From NCBI GenBank assembly GCA_016271365.2, contig CM057451.1, positions 371,587,501 to 371,651,500 of the forward strand: 64,000 bases of DNA. The letters run 5' to 3'. The notes beneath the pieces were generated by a model that saw only the letters and a list, made by a program, of their open reading frames with translations, was not told the origin of the DNA and did not search any database. The translations under genes and the position numbers were made by a program. Below are positions 40,541-51,131 of this stretch, one piece after another (position 1 is the stretch's first letter; each line of letters opens with the position of its first letter). This stretch comes from Neoceratodus forsteri (lineage: Eukaryota > Chordata > Ceratodontiformes > Ceratodontidae).

Positions 40541-43106
40541 AATCAGCCCACTTTTGCATCCCTCCCATCATCCCATTTGGTACAGCCCACTGCAGATTCC
40601 TACCCCACCTTTTTTTAACTTTATACTCAGTCCCTCTTGGCCTCTCCTACGTCACACAATAGCCCCCCACCTACAACTTCCTCACCCTCTCAGTGGGTCC
40701 CTCTGCACCTGCTCTTTCCAACTTGCCCTACATCCATAAATTGTACTGTCCCCTTCTACCAACAAAGTCTATTTCCTTTTTCGTCAGCATCGCCTGCTGA
40801 TGTCTCCCACTCTCCTCTGCCCTACAAACTACGTTTACACCCCCTACTCTAACCCTACCCACCTCATTATCTTTTCAACTCTCCACTACCCTCTCCTGTA
40901 CTCTCCCTTACTGCTGGCACTGTGCAAGTCTCCCCTCCTCTCATTTGTTCTCACCTCAGTGTCTCTTTACCATGGCCTTCAGGGGGCGCTGCACTGGCAT
41001 TATATCCTGTGGACTGTTCCTATTACTCAATGATGTTTTAGGTCATTTAGCTGCCTCCCCAGAGCTCATCTACACAAACACCATAACATACCATATATCG
41101 CCTCAGCCTCTTAACATCCCTGTCCTAGGGCTCCTCCGTAGGAAGCATACCGGTGCCCATGGGTACCATATTGTGATGCTATGCACCCCACGCCTCAGAA
41201 AAAGCAGCCTCACTGCTTCTTCACTTATTAAATAACCTACTACTACTATCAGGGGACACTGAAACAAATGCTGACCCTGCTGAAACTACTCCCCCTTCCC
41301 TCCCCGATCTGGACTGTTCCTAAAGGCATTTGCATCATGCATTTAAATGCTAGAAGTGTAGTCTCTAAAATGCATGATCTTGAAGACCTCTCTGCCCTGT
41401 ATAAACCCCACGTACTAGCAATCTCAGAAAGCTGGCTCATACCCCTCATCAGATTCTGAAATCTCCCTTCCAAACTTTAACATCTTTCATGAGGACAGAT
41501 GTCCCAAAAAAGGGTGTGGCATTCTGATTTATTCTGATGTACACTCACATCACCCTAGCAGTTGAAATATGTGATCCTCCCTATACCCCTAGTATTCTGT
41601 GTCAGTGGCTCTCCATCAACATTGCACTGGGCCCAAAACCTCTCTGTATCAGCTGAGTTTACAACCCTCTCAAAGTAGGACTAAGTGGCCTGTGCGACCT
41701 CACACACATGCTCAACCAACTCCCACCTTCTGAACTAATAGTGCTTGGGAACCTGAACCTAAACTGGCTTGACAACGAATCAGCATGTAAGGATGCCCTC
41801 AATTCAGGACAGTGGCAGCAAATCATACATACCCCAACTAGACTGAACCACAGAACTGGTAACCACACTCTGCTAGACTGGATTCTGGTAAATAAAACTG
41901 AAAGAATCCTGGTCTTGGGAGTCCTAAGTGACTCAATCAGTGACCACCTAGCCACTTACTGCCAAAGACATAATAGTGCTCCCAAAAATCCCGCCCCCCC
42001 ACCACGGCTTATCTCCTAAAGAAATTGCTCCAACTTCAACACTGACTCCTTTCTATCTGAACTGTCCCACATTGACTGGTCTTACCTTGACATAGCCCCT
42101 GATGTCAAGAAGCCCTCGAGTTCTTTATTAGAGTTTTCTCATTGGTACTTGAAAAGCATGGCCCCCTGCACACTCGTAGAGTTGAATAAAAAAAATTCCC
42201 CGGACTCACGAGTGACATTTTTGTCCTCATGTACAAAAGGGAAGACTCCTGGGCCAAGTACAAAGAAACAAACTGCATCTCAGACTGGAACATGTATAGG
42301 TATCTAAGGAACAAGTGTAAGCAACTAATCCATAGAACCAAAAGCCAGTACTTAAAATCCCAGCAGTCACAGAACCTGAATAACCCCAGAAAGTTCTGAC
42401 ACTCAGTCAACACCCTGCTAAAAGTTCATTCCCATCCCCCAACAATGTCCATTCACTTGGGGGGCGCCAGCTACACCGACCCTTCTAAAATTGCCACACT
42501 GTTTAAATGACTTTTTCTGCAACCTGTCCAAATACAGACCTACTGGTCACATTGATCCTGGCCCCAATAAGATCCTAAATGGCACTACGCTGCAACTTTT
42601 CTACATTAAAAGGGTCACATGCCAAGGAGTCCTTAAGTTACTCCTCACCCTTAAAACTGACAAATCCGCTGGACCTGATGGACTCATCCCTAGATTCCTA
42701 AAACTCGCTGCCTCCCAAATAGCACTTCCTATTTCCAAAATCTTCAACCTATCCTTCTCATCCAGACTGTGCCCGACCTCTGGAAAACATCTACAGTTAT
42801 CCCTTTGCATAAGAAGGGCAAAAATACCTCCCTCGAAAATTATTGCCCAATCTCGATTCTCCATGCTGTGGCCAAGCTTCAAGAAAAAATTGTCCACCAT
42901 AAGCTAGTTGAATATTTGCAGCAGCACAACCTCACCTACCCAGAGCAGTATGGTTTTCAAAAAGGTCACAGCACAGACACTGCACTAATTACCTTCACAG
43001 ATGCCTTTTACCAATCAATGGATGAGAGTTATGATACTGGTGCTGTGTTTGTGGATCTAACTAAGATCTATGACCTTGTCGATCATAAAATACAAATTTG
43101 CAAGTT
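40541..43106 (+). mobile_element. L2-like LINE, plus strand, RT 3'-truncated
   Basis: The order is: a CT-rich 5' region (40541-41230), a degraded 2A-like motif (41252-41278), endonuclease (41330-41990), linker, then RT up to the palm domain at 43106, where it stops against a small hairpin element. No continuation of RT is found to the right, so the 3' half was lost. Orientation and layout match the LINE at 56758-57543. Confidence 0.75.
41252..43106 (+). pseudogene. L2-like ORF2 remnant: endonuclease and partial RT
   Basis: The endonuclease has 'GICIMHLNARSVVSKMHDLEDLS' and 'PHVLAISESWL' (41328-41445), then 'SELIVLGNLNLNWLDN' (normal GDFN changed to GNLN) and 'SDSISDHLATYC' (41930-41960) with the SDH motif. 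The linker (42110-42480) is frame-shifted. RT shows 'LKTDKSAGPDGLIPRFLKLAA' (42650-42715), 'STVIPLHKKGKNTSLENYCPIS' (42790-42860) and 'EQYGFQKGHSTDTALITFTDA' (about 42942-43004), then 'GAVFVDLTKIYDLVDHKI' (43040-43090). The catalytic YADD region is absent. Stops and shifts inactivate it. Confidence 0.78.
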
Positions 43107-43190
43107 ACCGTATATACTCACGTACAAGTCAGATTTTTGGGACTGAAATCACAATGCACAGTAAAGGGTTCCGACTTATACATGAGTTAC
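43107..43190. mobile_element. Small hairpin element (MITE-like)
   Basis: 'accgtatatactcacgtacaagtc' style sequence at 43110-43132 is answered by an imperfect reverse complement, 'gacttatacatgagttact', at 43171-43189, enclosing about 40 bases. Short hairpins starting CCGTATATACTC are common MITE-like repeats in vertebrates as I recall; the superfamily is not decided here. The sequence to about 43480 has no recognisable features apart from a (GT)n run at 43240-43254. Confidence 0.5.
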
Positions 43191-43489
43191 TGTTACCATC
43201 AGAGAAAAATAGCGAAAGATAAGCGAAAATAAAGCAAACCTTGTGTGTGTGTGTGTTACTATTGGGCTTGGAGAAAATTACTGGCCACTCTCATATGGAC
43301 ACAACTGATACTGGCATTGCTGTGAAGTCGAAGGTCTACAGCCAGTGTCAGTGTGTTAGCGGCTGATCTGCGATCTGTGAATGAACTAAAAAAGTTCTGA
43401 CTGCATCTGGTTCTGTTTTATTTCCATTCCCTCATGGTAGCCCATACTTTTCCTGGATCCCAACAGTTGAACAGTGGCTTGCTATCACA

Positions 43490-46128
43490 AGTTTATATAT
43501 TTATTTAAATGTTTCACCAGGAATGCATACTGAGCAGACAATTGCTCATACTAAAGTGTGGAAAAGAGCAAGAAGGCCAAGGGCCCATATCGCTCTTATA
43601 CTAAGCCAAAGAGTAATGGGATAGATTGATTAACTCTGGGTATAATTTATCAAGTTGATATTTGAAAATGTTCATAGTTTTGCTGATGACAACATCCAAA
43701 GGTAGTTTATTCCAGGGACTGATAGTTCGAAGGGTGAAGAAGTGTTGTCGACTAGTGTGTTTAAATGGTTTCCCTACAAGTTGCAAGGGGTGACCTCTGA
43801 TATCACGAGGATAAGTTTTAAAGTCAAGTCCTAATTCCAACATGAGGTAGGGGTCCTAAATGACATCAAAGAGAAACATGAGGTCACCTCTAAGGCGGCT
43901 AGTAGTGACATAAGATTTAATGATTTTAATCTGTTATCACAGGATTCTAATTTAAGCCGAGAAATGTGTTTGGTAAACTTTCTTTGTATTTTTTCTGAAG
44001 AGTTACTGCCTGATTTTTTTATAGGGGTACCAAAGCTGAGATGCATTCTCCAGGTGCAGCCTGGCATATGCCCTGAAGAGAGGCGTCAATACCTTAGAGT
44101 CCCTGGATTTAATGTTTCGTAGGATGGACCACACAACTCTATTAGTTTTGCAAATGACACCTTATAGATGATTTTGTTGAGAAAGATTGTGGCATATGGT
44201 AATACCAAGGTCCTTCTCATCTGAGGTGGTACTAAGTGTTGAACCTGCTAGTGTATTAGGGATGATTTAAATTCCTAGGACCTACGTGCATCACCTTGCA
44301 TTTGGATGTATTCAATGTCATCCCCATGTATTTACCTAATCTGAAATAATATCACGATCCTGTTGAATAATAGCAGTTTGTGCTGATTAATACATGGGCC
44401 CCCAATTTTAACATTGTCGGCATATTCAGTAGTGACAGAAGAGCAGTTTTTTGTTAAATCCACTGTAAATGCATGAAATAAGCAGGGACCCAGGACAGAG
44501 ACCTGGGGCACCCCACTGAGTACTTTACCCACGTCAGATAAAATGCCATTAATAATCACTCTTTGGGTCCTATCCTGTAACCAGTTGCAAATTCAGTTAA
44601 TTATATAATTACTGATATTAAGTTTCTGAAGTTTGCTAATGAGGGCCCATCGAGGCATGACATCAAATGCCTTACTGAAATCGATAAATATGATGTCACA
44701 TGATGTTCGACTGTCCAAAGGTGTACTAATGTTTTCATAAAAGCATAGCAGGTTAGTTAGGCAGCTTCTTCCCTTCTTGAAACAGTGTTGTTCTGGGTCA
44801 TAGTTATAGATAGTGGGGGAAAGGATATATTTGAGGAGGCTCTCTAGGGTTTTACAAATGGATGAAGTCAAACTTACGAGCTTGTAATTCTCCCAATTGT
44901 GTTTTGGATTTTTTTTTTTATAATTAGGGATAACCTTTGCCTCTTTCCATTCATCAGGGACAAAGTTATCAACCAAAAAGCACTAAAAAAGATTTTTTTT
45001 TTTAAAGGGAGGGCAATATTGTCAGCCAGCAAGATTGTCCGGACCTGGACAATATTTTCCCTTAAGTGTCAACAGCTTATTTATTACAAGCTTTTCTGAG
45101 AAACTAATCTGTGGGTCATTGTAATGCTTGGCAGGATGGGTAATATTTTGATTAGTAGCTGAAAAAATGTTACAAAATTCCCTGTTAAGTAGGTCAGCCA
45201 TAGTTTTGGGATCGTGTATTAGCTTGTTATTCAGGGTTAAACGTCCAACCTGACACGATGGTTTCTTTAAAGAGTTAATATAAGAATAAAACTTTTTACT
45301 GTTTGTTTTATTAGCATTACATGCAAGATTATATTCCCATCTAGACTTGGACTTTTTAATGCTTGATTTACATTTCTTTTGAGTTTTTATATAGGATTCC
45401 TAGTTTAATGCAGATTTATTTTTGAGGAATTTATTATATTTTCTCTTCTTACATCTAATCCATTTAGGTGACTGCTTACTGTTTGGAAATTTAAATTTCG
45501 ACAGAATGAATGAGTCCCTTAAGTCAGTTATGATTTTTTTTTTAATTTACCATCTTTGTTGTGGAGTTAGATTCGAAAAAGTAGAGACCCAGTCAATGTC
45601 ACTAAGAGCATTTTTAATAGCTGCTAGATCAGCTCTGTCATACAGATAAATGATGGTAGAACTGCAATTGTGTATAAAATGTTTTTGTAAAGTAAACTGA
45701 ATAGAATTGTGATCGCTGCCACTGATCGGATCACAGATTTTAGCATTATTGATTTCCAGATCAGCATCACTGATAATGAGATCCAAGATGTTATCTCCTC
45801 TAGTGGGAACTGTAACAAATTGTCTAAGATTTAATTCAGAGCAGATAGCCAGAAGTTTATTACCTTTGCTACCGGATGCAGTGAGAGTATGCCAATTAAT
45901 GTCACTGATATTGAAATCACCGGTGACAATAATACTACCTAACTCGCTAGCCTGTTTGATTTTCATAAGTATAGCATCTAAAATCTCAATAGACGAGTTT
46001 GGGGGATGGTAACATGTCCCAAGAATAAGGAAATCATTTTGTGTAAGGAATATTTTAACCCAAAGAGTTTCAGTTAATGTATCATGAGGTTTAATACAGC
46101 TAGTGATGTCTACTGAATTCCAGATGTG
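43490..46128 (-). mobile_element. CR1-supergroup LINE, minus strand, 5'-truncated
   Basis: From 46128 downward: endonuclease, linker, RT and C-terminal domain, then an AT-rich 3' part to about 43490. It starts abruptly within the endonuclease at 46128, directly against the 3' end of the L2-like LINE. Protein motifs differ from both the CR1 and L2-like copies in the window, so it is a third LINE lineage. Confidence 0.75.
43601..46128 (-). pseudogene. LINE ORF2 remnant: endonuclease, RT, C-terminal domain
   Basis: Endonuclease 46128-45547: 'LGTCYHPPNSSIEILDAIL', 'IIVTGDFNISDINWHTL', 'VTVPTRGDNILDLIISD' and 'ISGSDHNSIQF', all intact. RT: 'DEWKEAKVIPNYKKKNPKHNWENYKLVSLTS' (44955-44860), 'IIFIDFSKAFDVMPRWALI' (44695-44640), 'LSGVPQVSVLGPCLFHAF' (44535-44480) and 'TTEYADNVKIGG' (44435-44395), where YADD has become YADN. 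C-terminal: 'KIQRKFTKHISRLKLESCDNRLKSLNL' (43995-43915) and 'FFTLRTISPWNKLPLDVV' (about 43740-43690). Similar to the Kiri/Daphne type within the CR1 supergroup; that placement is tentative. Confidence 0.78.
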
Positions 46129-46479
46129 TCCTTGGGGATGGGGGAAGGGACAGGAGGAGATGGTACATATGCATACAATACTTGTACAGAAGCAGAGACT
46201 TAACAGCAAATTTAGTACACACAATATTAGAACATTTACAGCAAAATTTTGACAAAACAAGGATATACTACAGGTTGCTACAGAGGAGACAACATGGCCA
46301 GACAAGCCGCCTAACAGATAAGTGCTAGAACACAACTTGGTGAACTGACAAAATTATTAAAACAGAGTTCCCCTGTACCACGCATTTGGTTGGTGAGTCA
46401 AGAAGTGAAGACGAGGGTCTGCAGGAGGGAGGGTAATGAGGGGGGAGGAGGATGGTGGGATAACAGGAGGTTAAAAGCA

Positions 46480-49378
46480 GGTGTTGCAAAAGTGGGCTTT
46501 GAGGAGGGTGCTGAAATGGCGTGGGAGGGAGCATGTCGAATAGCAGAGGGAAGGGAATTTCACAGTTTAGGCAAACGATAAGAGAAGGCTGCCTGGCCTG
46601 CAGAGGTGGTCTTGTGAGGGACAGACAACGTATGGGAGTCATAGTGTCTGAGGGACTGTGAGGGAGGCAGAAGGGTGAGAGAGAGAAGAGGAGAGGTATG
46701 AGGGCAGGGACTGAGACAAGAATTCAGCCACGAGACTAGCGCAGTGTGCCTGCCTCCTGTCCTGCAGGGAGGAGAGGGACAGGGTTTGGTAGAGGACACA
46801 GTGGTGGGTGCTACATGGACAGTCAAGGGCGAACAGACTTAAGCAATGAAAGAGGATGTACAGTCTGGTTAGTGAAGTTTTGGGAGCGGCACCATAGACT
46901 ACATCACCATAGTCAAAGATAGGGAGTATCATTTTCTGCACAACTGCATGCAAGCCGGCAGCAGAATGCACTCACAGTTTTGATACAGAGCATCCAGTTT
47001 GGGGTGAAGTTTCTTGTGAATGGTATCAATACACACACACAATAGTACAGAAATGTCAGGGTGCTGGTCAAGCCAGACCCCAAGGTACTGAAAGGAGGAG
47101 CAGTCCTCCCGCATTGTGCCATCTAGGGTGTGGAAAGTGGGAAGGGAGGGGAGCTGACAGTGTCTGCCTTGTGCCAAACGTCATGGAGACTGTTTTCTTT
47201 ACGTTCGGGAAAAGCTGATTTGAGCGAAACTAGAGCTGAACTTCCTTAAAGTCATGCTGTAGTCTGGATGCTACATCAGAGGCAGAGGGGCCAGATGTAT
47301 GCAGGATGGTGTCATCCGCATACATATGAATGGAGGTGTATGGGCAGGCAGAGTGTAGGTCATTGAGGAAGATGAAGAACAGCAGAGGGCCAAGGACAGA
47401 GCCTTGAGGAACACCAGTGGTGATGAGGAAGGAGGGAGATAGGGAGTTTCCAGTCCTGACAGATTGAAACCTACCCACAAGGTAGGCATGGAACCAGCTG
47501 GTGGCCTCGTTAGAGAGCCCTGCTAATGTTAGCTAGGATAGGAGGAGAGGGTGTGAGACGGTGTTGAAAGCCTTTGTGAGGTCGACAAAAATAGCAGAGG
47601 TGATGAGGCCCTGGTCCATGCCAATATGGATGGAATCAGTGCATCTCAGCAGGGAGGTGGTGGTTGAGTGGGACTTCATAAACCCAGACTGGTAAGGTGT
47701 GAAGAATGAGGTGGAGTCAAGGAAGGAGGAGAGCTGGGAGAGTACTAGCTGTTCTTGTAGTTTTGCCAGAATGGGGAGGAGAGAGATAGGGCAATAGTTT
47801 CCAGCAGAGGAGGGATCGCTGCTTTTCAGGAGGGAGACGACAGTGGCATGTTTCCATTCTGATGTAATAAAAGCAAGGGAGAAGGAAAGGTTGAAGAGAG
47901 AGGCAATGGCTGGGGCTGCCAGGAAAAGCATTTTGGAATCCAGCCTGGAGGAACATTTGCCCTTGGAGGGGTTTAGTGCAAGAAGGGCGTTGTATACTTT
48001 TGCTGTGGAAACGTGGCAGAAGGAGAAGGGAGGATGGAGGGCTTGGCCAGATTGGGGTGTGTTTGAGGGGTTGACCATGGGGGCTGGGGGGGAAGAGAGT
48101 ACAAGAAGTATAGAAGGAGTTAAACTCTGTTGCTACTCTGAGTGGGTCGGTTAAGGTGTTGTTTCCAGCTTTAATAACAGGGATGGGAGGCTGTGTTGGG
48201 GGGTAGGAAGAGGGATTGTACCACTTTCCAGAATTTGGAAGGGTGATTAACGTTAGTGAGGAAGGTGGATTTAAAATGGTCAGCCTTAGTCAGATGGATT
48301 GCTCTAGTACAGGTGTTCTGAAGACAGCGGTAGTTTGGGTAATCAGTAGTGGAGCCAGAGGCTTTGTGGATCTTCCATGTTTGGTCCCTGGTCCGAAGGC
48401 AGGCCATGAGTTTTGCAGTGATCCAGGGCAGATGAGAGCCCCACACCCGGATCCGTCTAAGAAGTGCATAAGTATCCCAGACCGAGAGGAACTTAGACTT
48501 GAAGTAGCCTAATGCGGAGTCGATAGAGGAGGCTTGAGGGATGAATGACCAGTCTTGGTTTTACAAGTTGTGTTTGGGGGGGGGGGCAAGGTTCAGCAAT
48601 TTGTAGAATCGAACCAGCAGGGTTTTGGGGGAAGGGGCTTTGGGCCAATGAATTTTTCGGACTGCATATATTAGATGATGGTCGCTTAAGGAGTCTGGCT
48701 GCAGACCTGCAGCAACTATCCGGTGTGGGTGAGAGCCCAATCTAACAGAGAGTGTTTGCAAGACTTGGTGTTTAGAAGGGAGGGTTCATTTATCAGCTGG
48801 GACACATTGAGCACAGCTATGCCATTTCAAATTTTAGAATGGGAGGTGGAGAGACAGTCCACATTGAAGTCACCAAGGACATGGAGTTCACCACCAGATG
48901 CATGTGACTGCAGGGTGGATAGGTCGTCTATGATAGAAGCCATAGTGGAGCTGGGGCAACAATATGAGCAAGCTATAAAGATGGGAATGGAGTGGGGGAG
49001 ATAGATTTTCACCATCAAGGATTCAACAGACTGCAGGAGTTGTAAAGCAGGCATAGGGGAGAACTGGAGAGAGGAGGAAATGTACATGGCAATACCTCTG
49101 CCTCTTTTATTGCTGGGATGGTCTTGGTGGATTGCGGAGTAACCTGGTATGGAGATACAGGCATCTTGGATATGCAGCTTTAGCCGTGTCTCCGATATGA
49201 TCAGGACATCAGGGTTGAGGGATAAGGCAATTGGCTGAAGCAATGAGATTTTGGGGAGCAGGCTCCTGATGTTTAGGTGAGCTAACTTTAAGCTCCATGG
49301 GAGCTGAAAAGGTGAGGGGACAGCAGGACCGGGGTTGGGCTCGATGTCCCCTGCCATCAGCAGCAGGAGCGTTAGCAA
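46480..49378 (-). pseudogene. L2-like ORF2: 2A-like motif, endonuclease, RT, C-terminal domain
   Basis: The frame 49378-48827 starts with hydrophobic leucines, then GDIEPNPGP, 'LKLAHLNIRSLLPKISLL', 'NPDVLIISETRL', 'SIPGYSAIHQDHPSNKRGRGIAMYI' and 'HVLGDFNVDCL'. It then shifts and continues to 'QPDSLSDHHLIY' (48680). RT: 'ALLALNPSKGKCSSRLDSKM' (47995-47935), 'SAGNYCPISLLPILAKLQEQLV' (47810-47750), 'GFMKSHSTTTSLLRCTDSI', 'ITSAIFVDLTKAFNTVSHPLL' (47600-47540), 'TTGVPQGSVLGPLLFFIFLNDL' (47420-47355) and 'IHMYADDTILHTS' (47330-47290) with an intact YADD. C-terminal: 'ILPIFDYGDVVYG' (46925-46885) and a 'GQAAFSYRLPKL' end near 46590-46560. Several shifts. Confidence 0.85.
49325..49351 (-). other. 2A-like ribosome-skipping motif GDIEPNPGP
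   Basis: Nine codons read G-D-I-E-P-N-P-G-P, matching the D-(V/I)-E-x-N-P-G-P signature of 2A peptides, at which ribosomes can release and restart between the last Gly and Pro. It lies after a leucine-rich stretch and about 10 codons before the endonuclease. 2A-like sequences at this location have been described in some LINEs. Activity is untested. Confidence 0.65.
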
Positions 49379-49504
49379 GGGTCAGGATAGGGCCGCCCCT
49401 TAGTTTACGGTGGGAAGGAGGAGAGGAATGGTGAAAAGCAGCAGATGCCCCAGGGGAGAATTTTAGGGTGATCAGGCCGGCATGGAAACAGGGGGGGGGG
49501 AGAA

Positions 49505-49703
49505 ATGAAAATTACGTACCTACCGTAATTCTTGATCTTCTTGGACGAGTCTCCACCACTCATTCACACTAGTGGGATCTGCGCCGGAGGCACTAGGACC
49601 CATCGGGAGCAAACTTTTTGCTGGAGGGTCGGCGTGAGAGATGGCGCCGCGAGGCGTGGCTCACGCGGTAATGACCATCTTGGCGACGACCCTCCAACCG
49701 CCT
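49505..49703. repeat. DIRS F terminal inverted repeat, recombinase-side end
   Basis: The reverse complement of 54971-55157 matches from 'gtctccaccactcattcacactagtggg' through 'ggaggcactaggacccatcggg' and 'ctggagggtcg' to 'ccatcttggcgacga'. The outer 45 bases are unique to this end and include the TTACGTA-CC-TACCGTAA palindrome. Confidence 0.9.
49512..49528. promoter_or_regulatory. Terminal palindrome TTACGTA-CC-TACCGTAA (DIRS F)
   Basis: Both arms are intact, and the same palindrome reappears reversed and intact in the internal complementary region at about 49928-49945. The arms are identical to those of family A/B/D while the spacer is two bases instead of six, so this block is conserved between families that otherwise share little sequence at this end. 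Confidence 0.6.
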
Positions 49704-49888
49704 CAGTACATTTTTTGCCAAGGAGGTGCAGTGCAACTAACGTAAAGAGTAAACCTAACCTTACAAAACGGACATAAGATAGTCCGGACGACCCGTGTAA
49801 GAAGGGTCAGCAAAGAAATCTTCACGGCCTAAAGATTTGAGGGAGTGAAGACCAACACAGCGGTGAGCTCGGGGGATGGAGGGTGGGC

Positions 49889-49998
49889 GTGTGAATGAGT
49901 GGTGGAGACTCGTCCAAGAAGATCAAGAATTACGGTAGGTACGTAATTTTCATATCTTCCTGGACATAAGTCTCCACCACTCATTCACACTAGTGGGA
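49889..49998. repeat. DIRS F internal complementary region
   Basis: The reverse complement of the recombinase-side end ('gtgtgaatgagtggtggagactcg ... gtaattttcat') is joined to that of the gag-side end ('atcttcctggacataagtctcc'). Junction at about 49952. Both halves match their termini almost perfectly, consistent with a young insertion. Confidence 0.9.
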
Positions 49999-50039
49999 GA
50001 GTACCAAGCTGATAATCCCCCAAAAGGGCGGCAGGGGAG

Positions 50040-51130
50040 CTAGAGCTCACACGTCTAGGACAGAAGTCCATTAAGGATGGTTCTGCCGAAGGCGGAATGA
50101 CGCCTGGCATGAACATCCAGTGCATAATGCTTAACGAAGGTATGTACTGAGCTCCAGGTGGAGGTATTGCAGATATCTGCAATTGGAACATTGCGAGTTT
50201 CCGCTAGGGATGCCTTGCGACCCTAGTAGAGTGGCTTACCTCTACCTTCCAATTTAACCTGTGCCATGGAATAGCAATATCGAAGACATGCCACTAACCA
50301 TGATGAGATGCATCTGATAGCGACAGGCTGACCCAGCCGGTCTCGCTGAAGAAACAAACAATTGCTGAGTCTTGCGAAAATTCTTGGTTCTATCTAAGTA
50401 GAACCGCAAGGCTCTCTTAACATCCAAGGAATGAAGAGACGTTCTCCTTCATTTGGAAGTTCATGATAAGAGGAAGCACCAGAGGTTGGTTTAGATGGAA
50501 TTCTGACACAACCTTGGGAAGAAATTTAGGATGAGTACGAAGAACTACTTTGTCCTTATGGAACACAGTATACGGAGGGTCCGTAACCAGGGCATGTATC
50601 TCAGAGACCCTGCGGGCTGAGGTAATGGCCACTAGGAAGGCTGTCTTCCAGGTAAGAAATTTTAGCTCACAGGTAGCTAGGGGGTTCGAAAGGCTTCCGG
50701 TGAGCATGTCTAGCACAAGGTTAATGTCCCAGGCTGCGACCGGACGCTAACAGGGGTCTGGTATGCAGAATTCCTTAAGAAATCTCTTTACCATAGGTAA
50801 TTGAGCCAGAGTCAAGGAAGAAACCGCTCATGGAACGCGAGATGGCACTAAGGTGAACTTTAACTGTGGAGTACTGGAGACCTGAGTTTGATAGGTCCAA
50901 AGGTACTCCAGAACCTTGTCTGGAGGACAGGAAAAGGGATTCAAGAGGACTTTGCACACCAGAGAGAAAAGCGTTCCATTTGAAGCGTAAGTTTTTGGGT
51001 AGCTGGCTTCCGAGCAGCCAGAAGGACGTCTGAGACTCTACGAGAGCTTGAACCGGTTCACTTCTACCTCTTCAGGAGCCAAGCATGAAGGTGAAGTGAT
51101 TTCAGGTTGGGATGGACCAACGAACCCTGA
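50040..51130 (-). pseudogene. DIRS F tyrosine recombinase
   Basis: From 51130 down, the core-binding part is split into short frames (including 'DKVLEYLWTYQTQVSSTPQLKFTL' near 50910-50840). The catalytic part 50716-50417 reads 'CELKFLTWKTAFLVAITSARRVSEIHALV' (first Arg in RRVSE), 'VFHKDKVVLRTHPKFLPKVVSEFHLNQPLVL'. After a frameshift near 50420 and more below, the end reads 'ISAIPPPGAQYIPSLSIMH' in one frame and 'CNTSTWSSVHTFVKHYALDVHAR' in another, holding the presumed catalytic tyrosine (about 50135). The HxxR block is degraded near 50240. Not functional. Confidence 0.8.
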
Positions 51131-51131
51131 G

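Noticed and set aside
46325..46642. Separate small gene in the proline/leucine-rich minus-strand frame
   Set aside because: It overlaps the C-terminal end and 3' UTR of the L2-like LINE and has no independent features.
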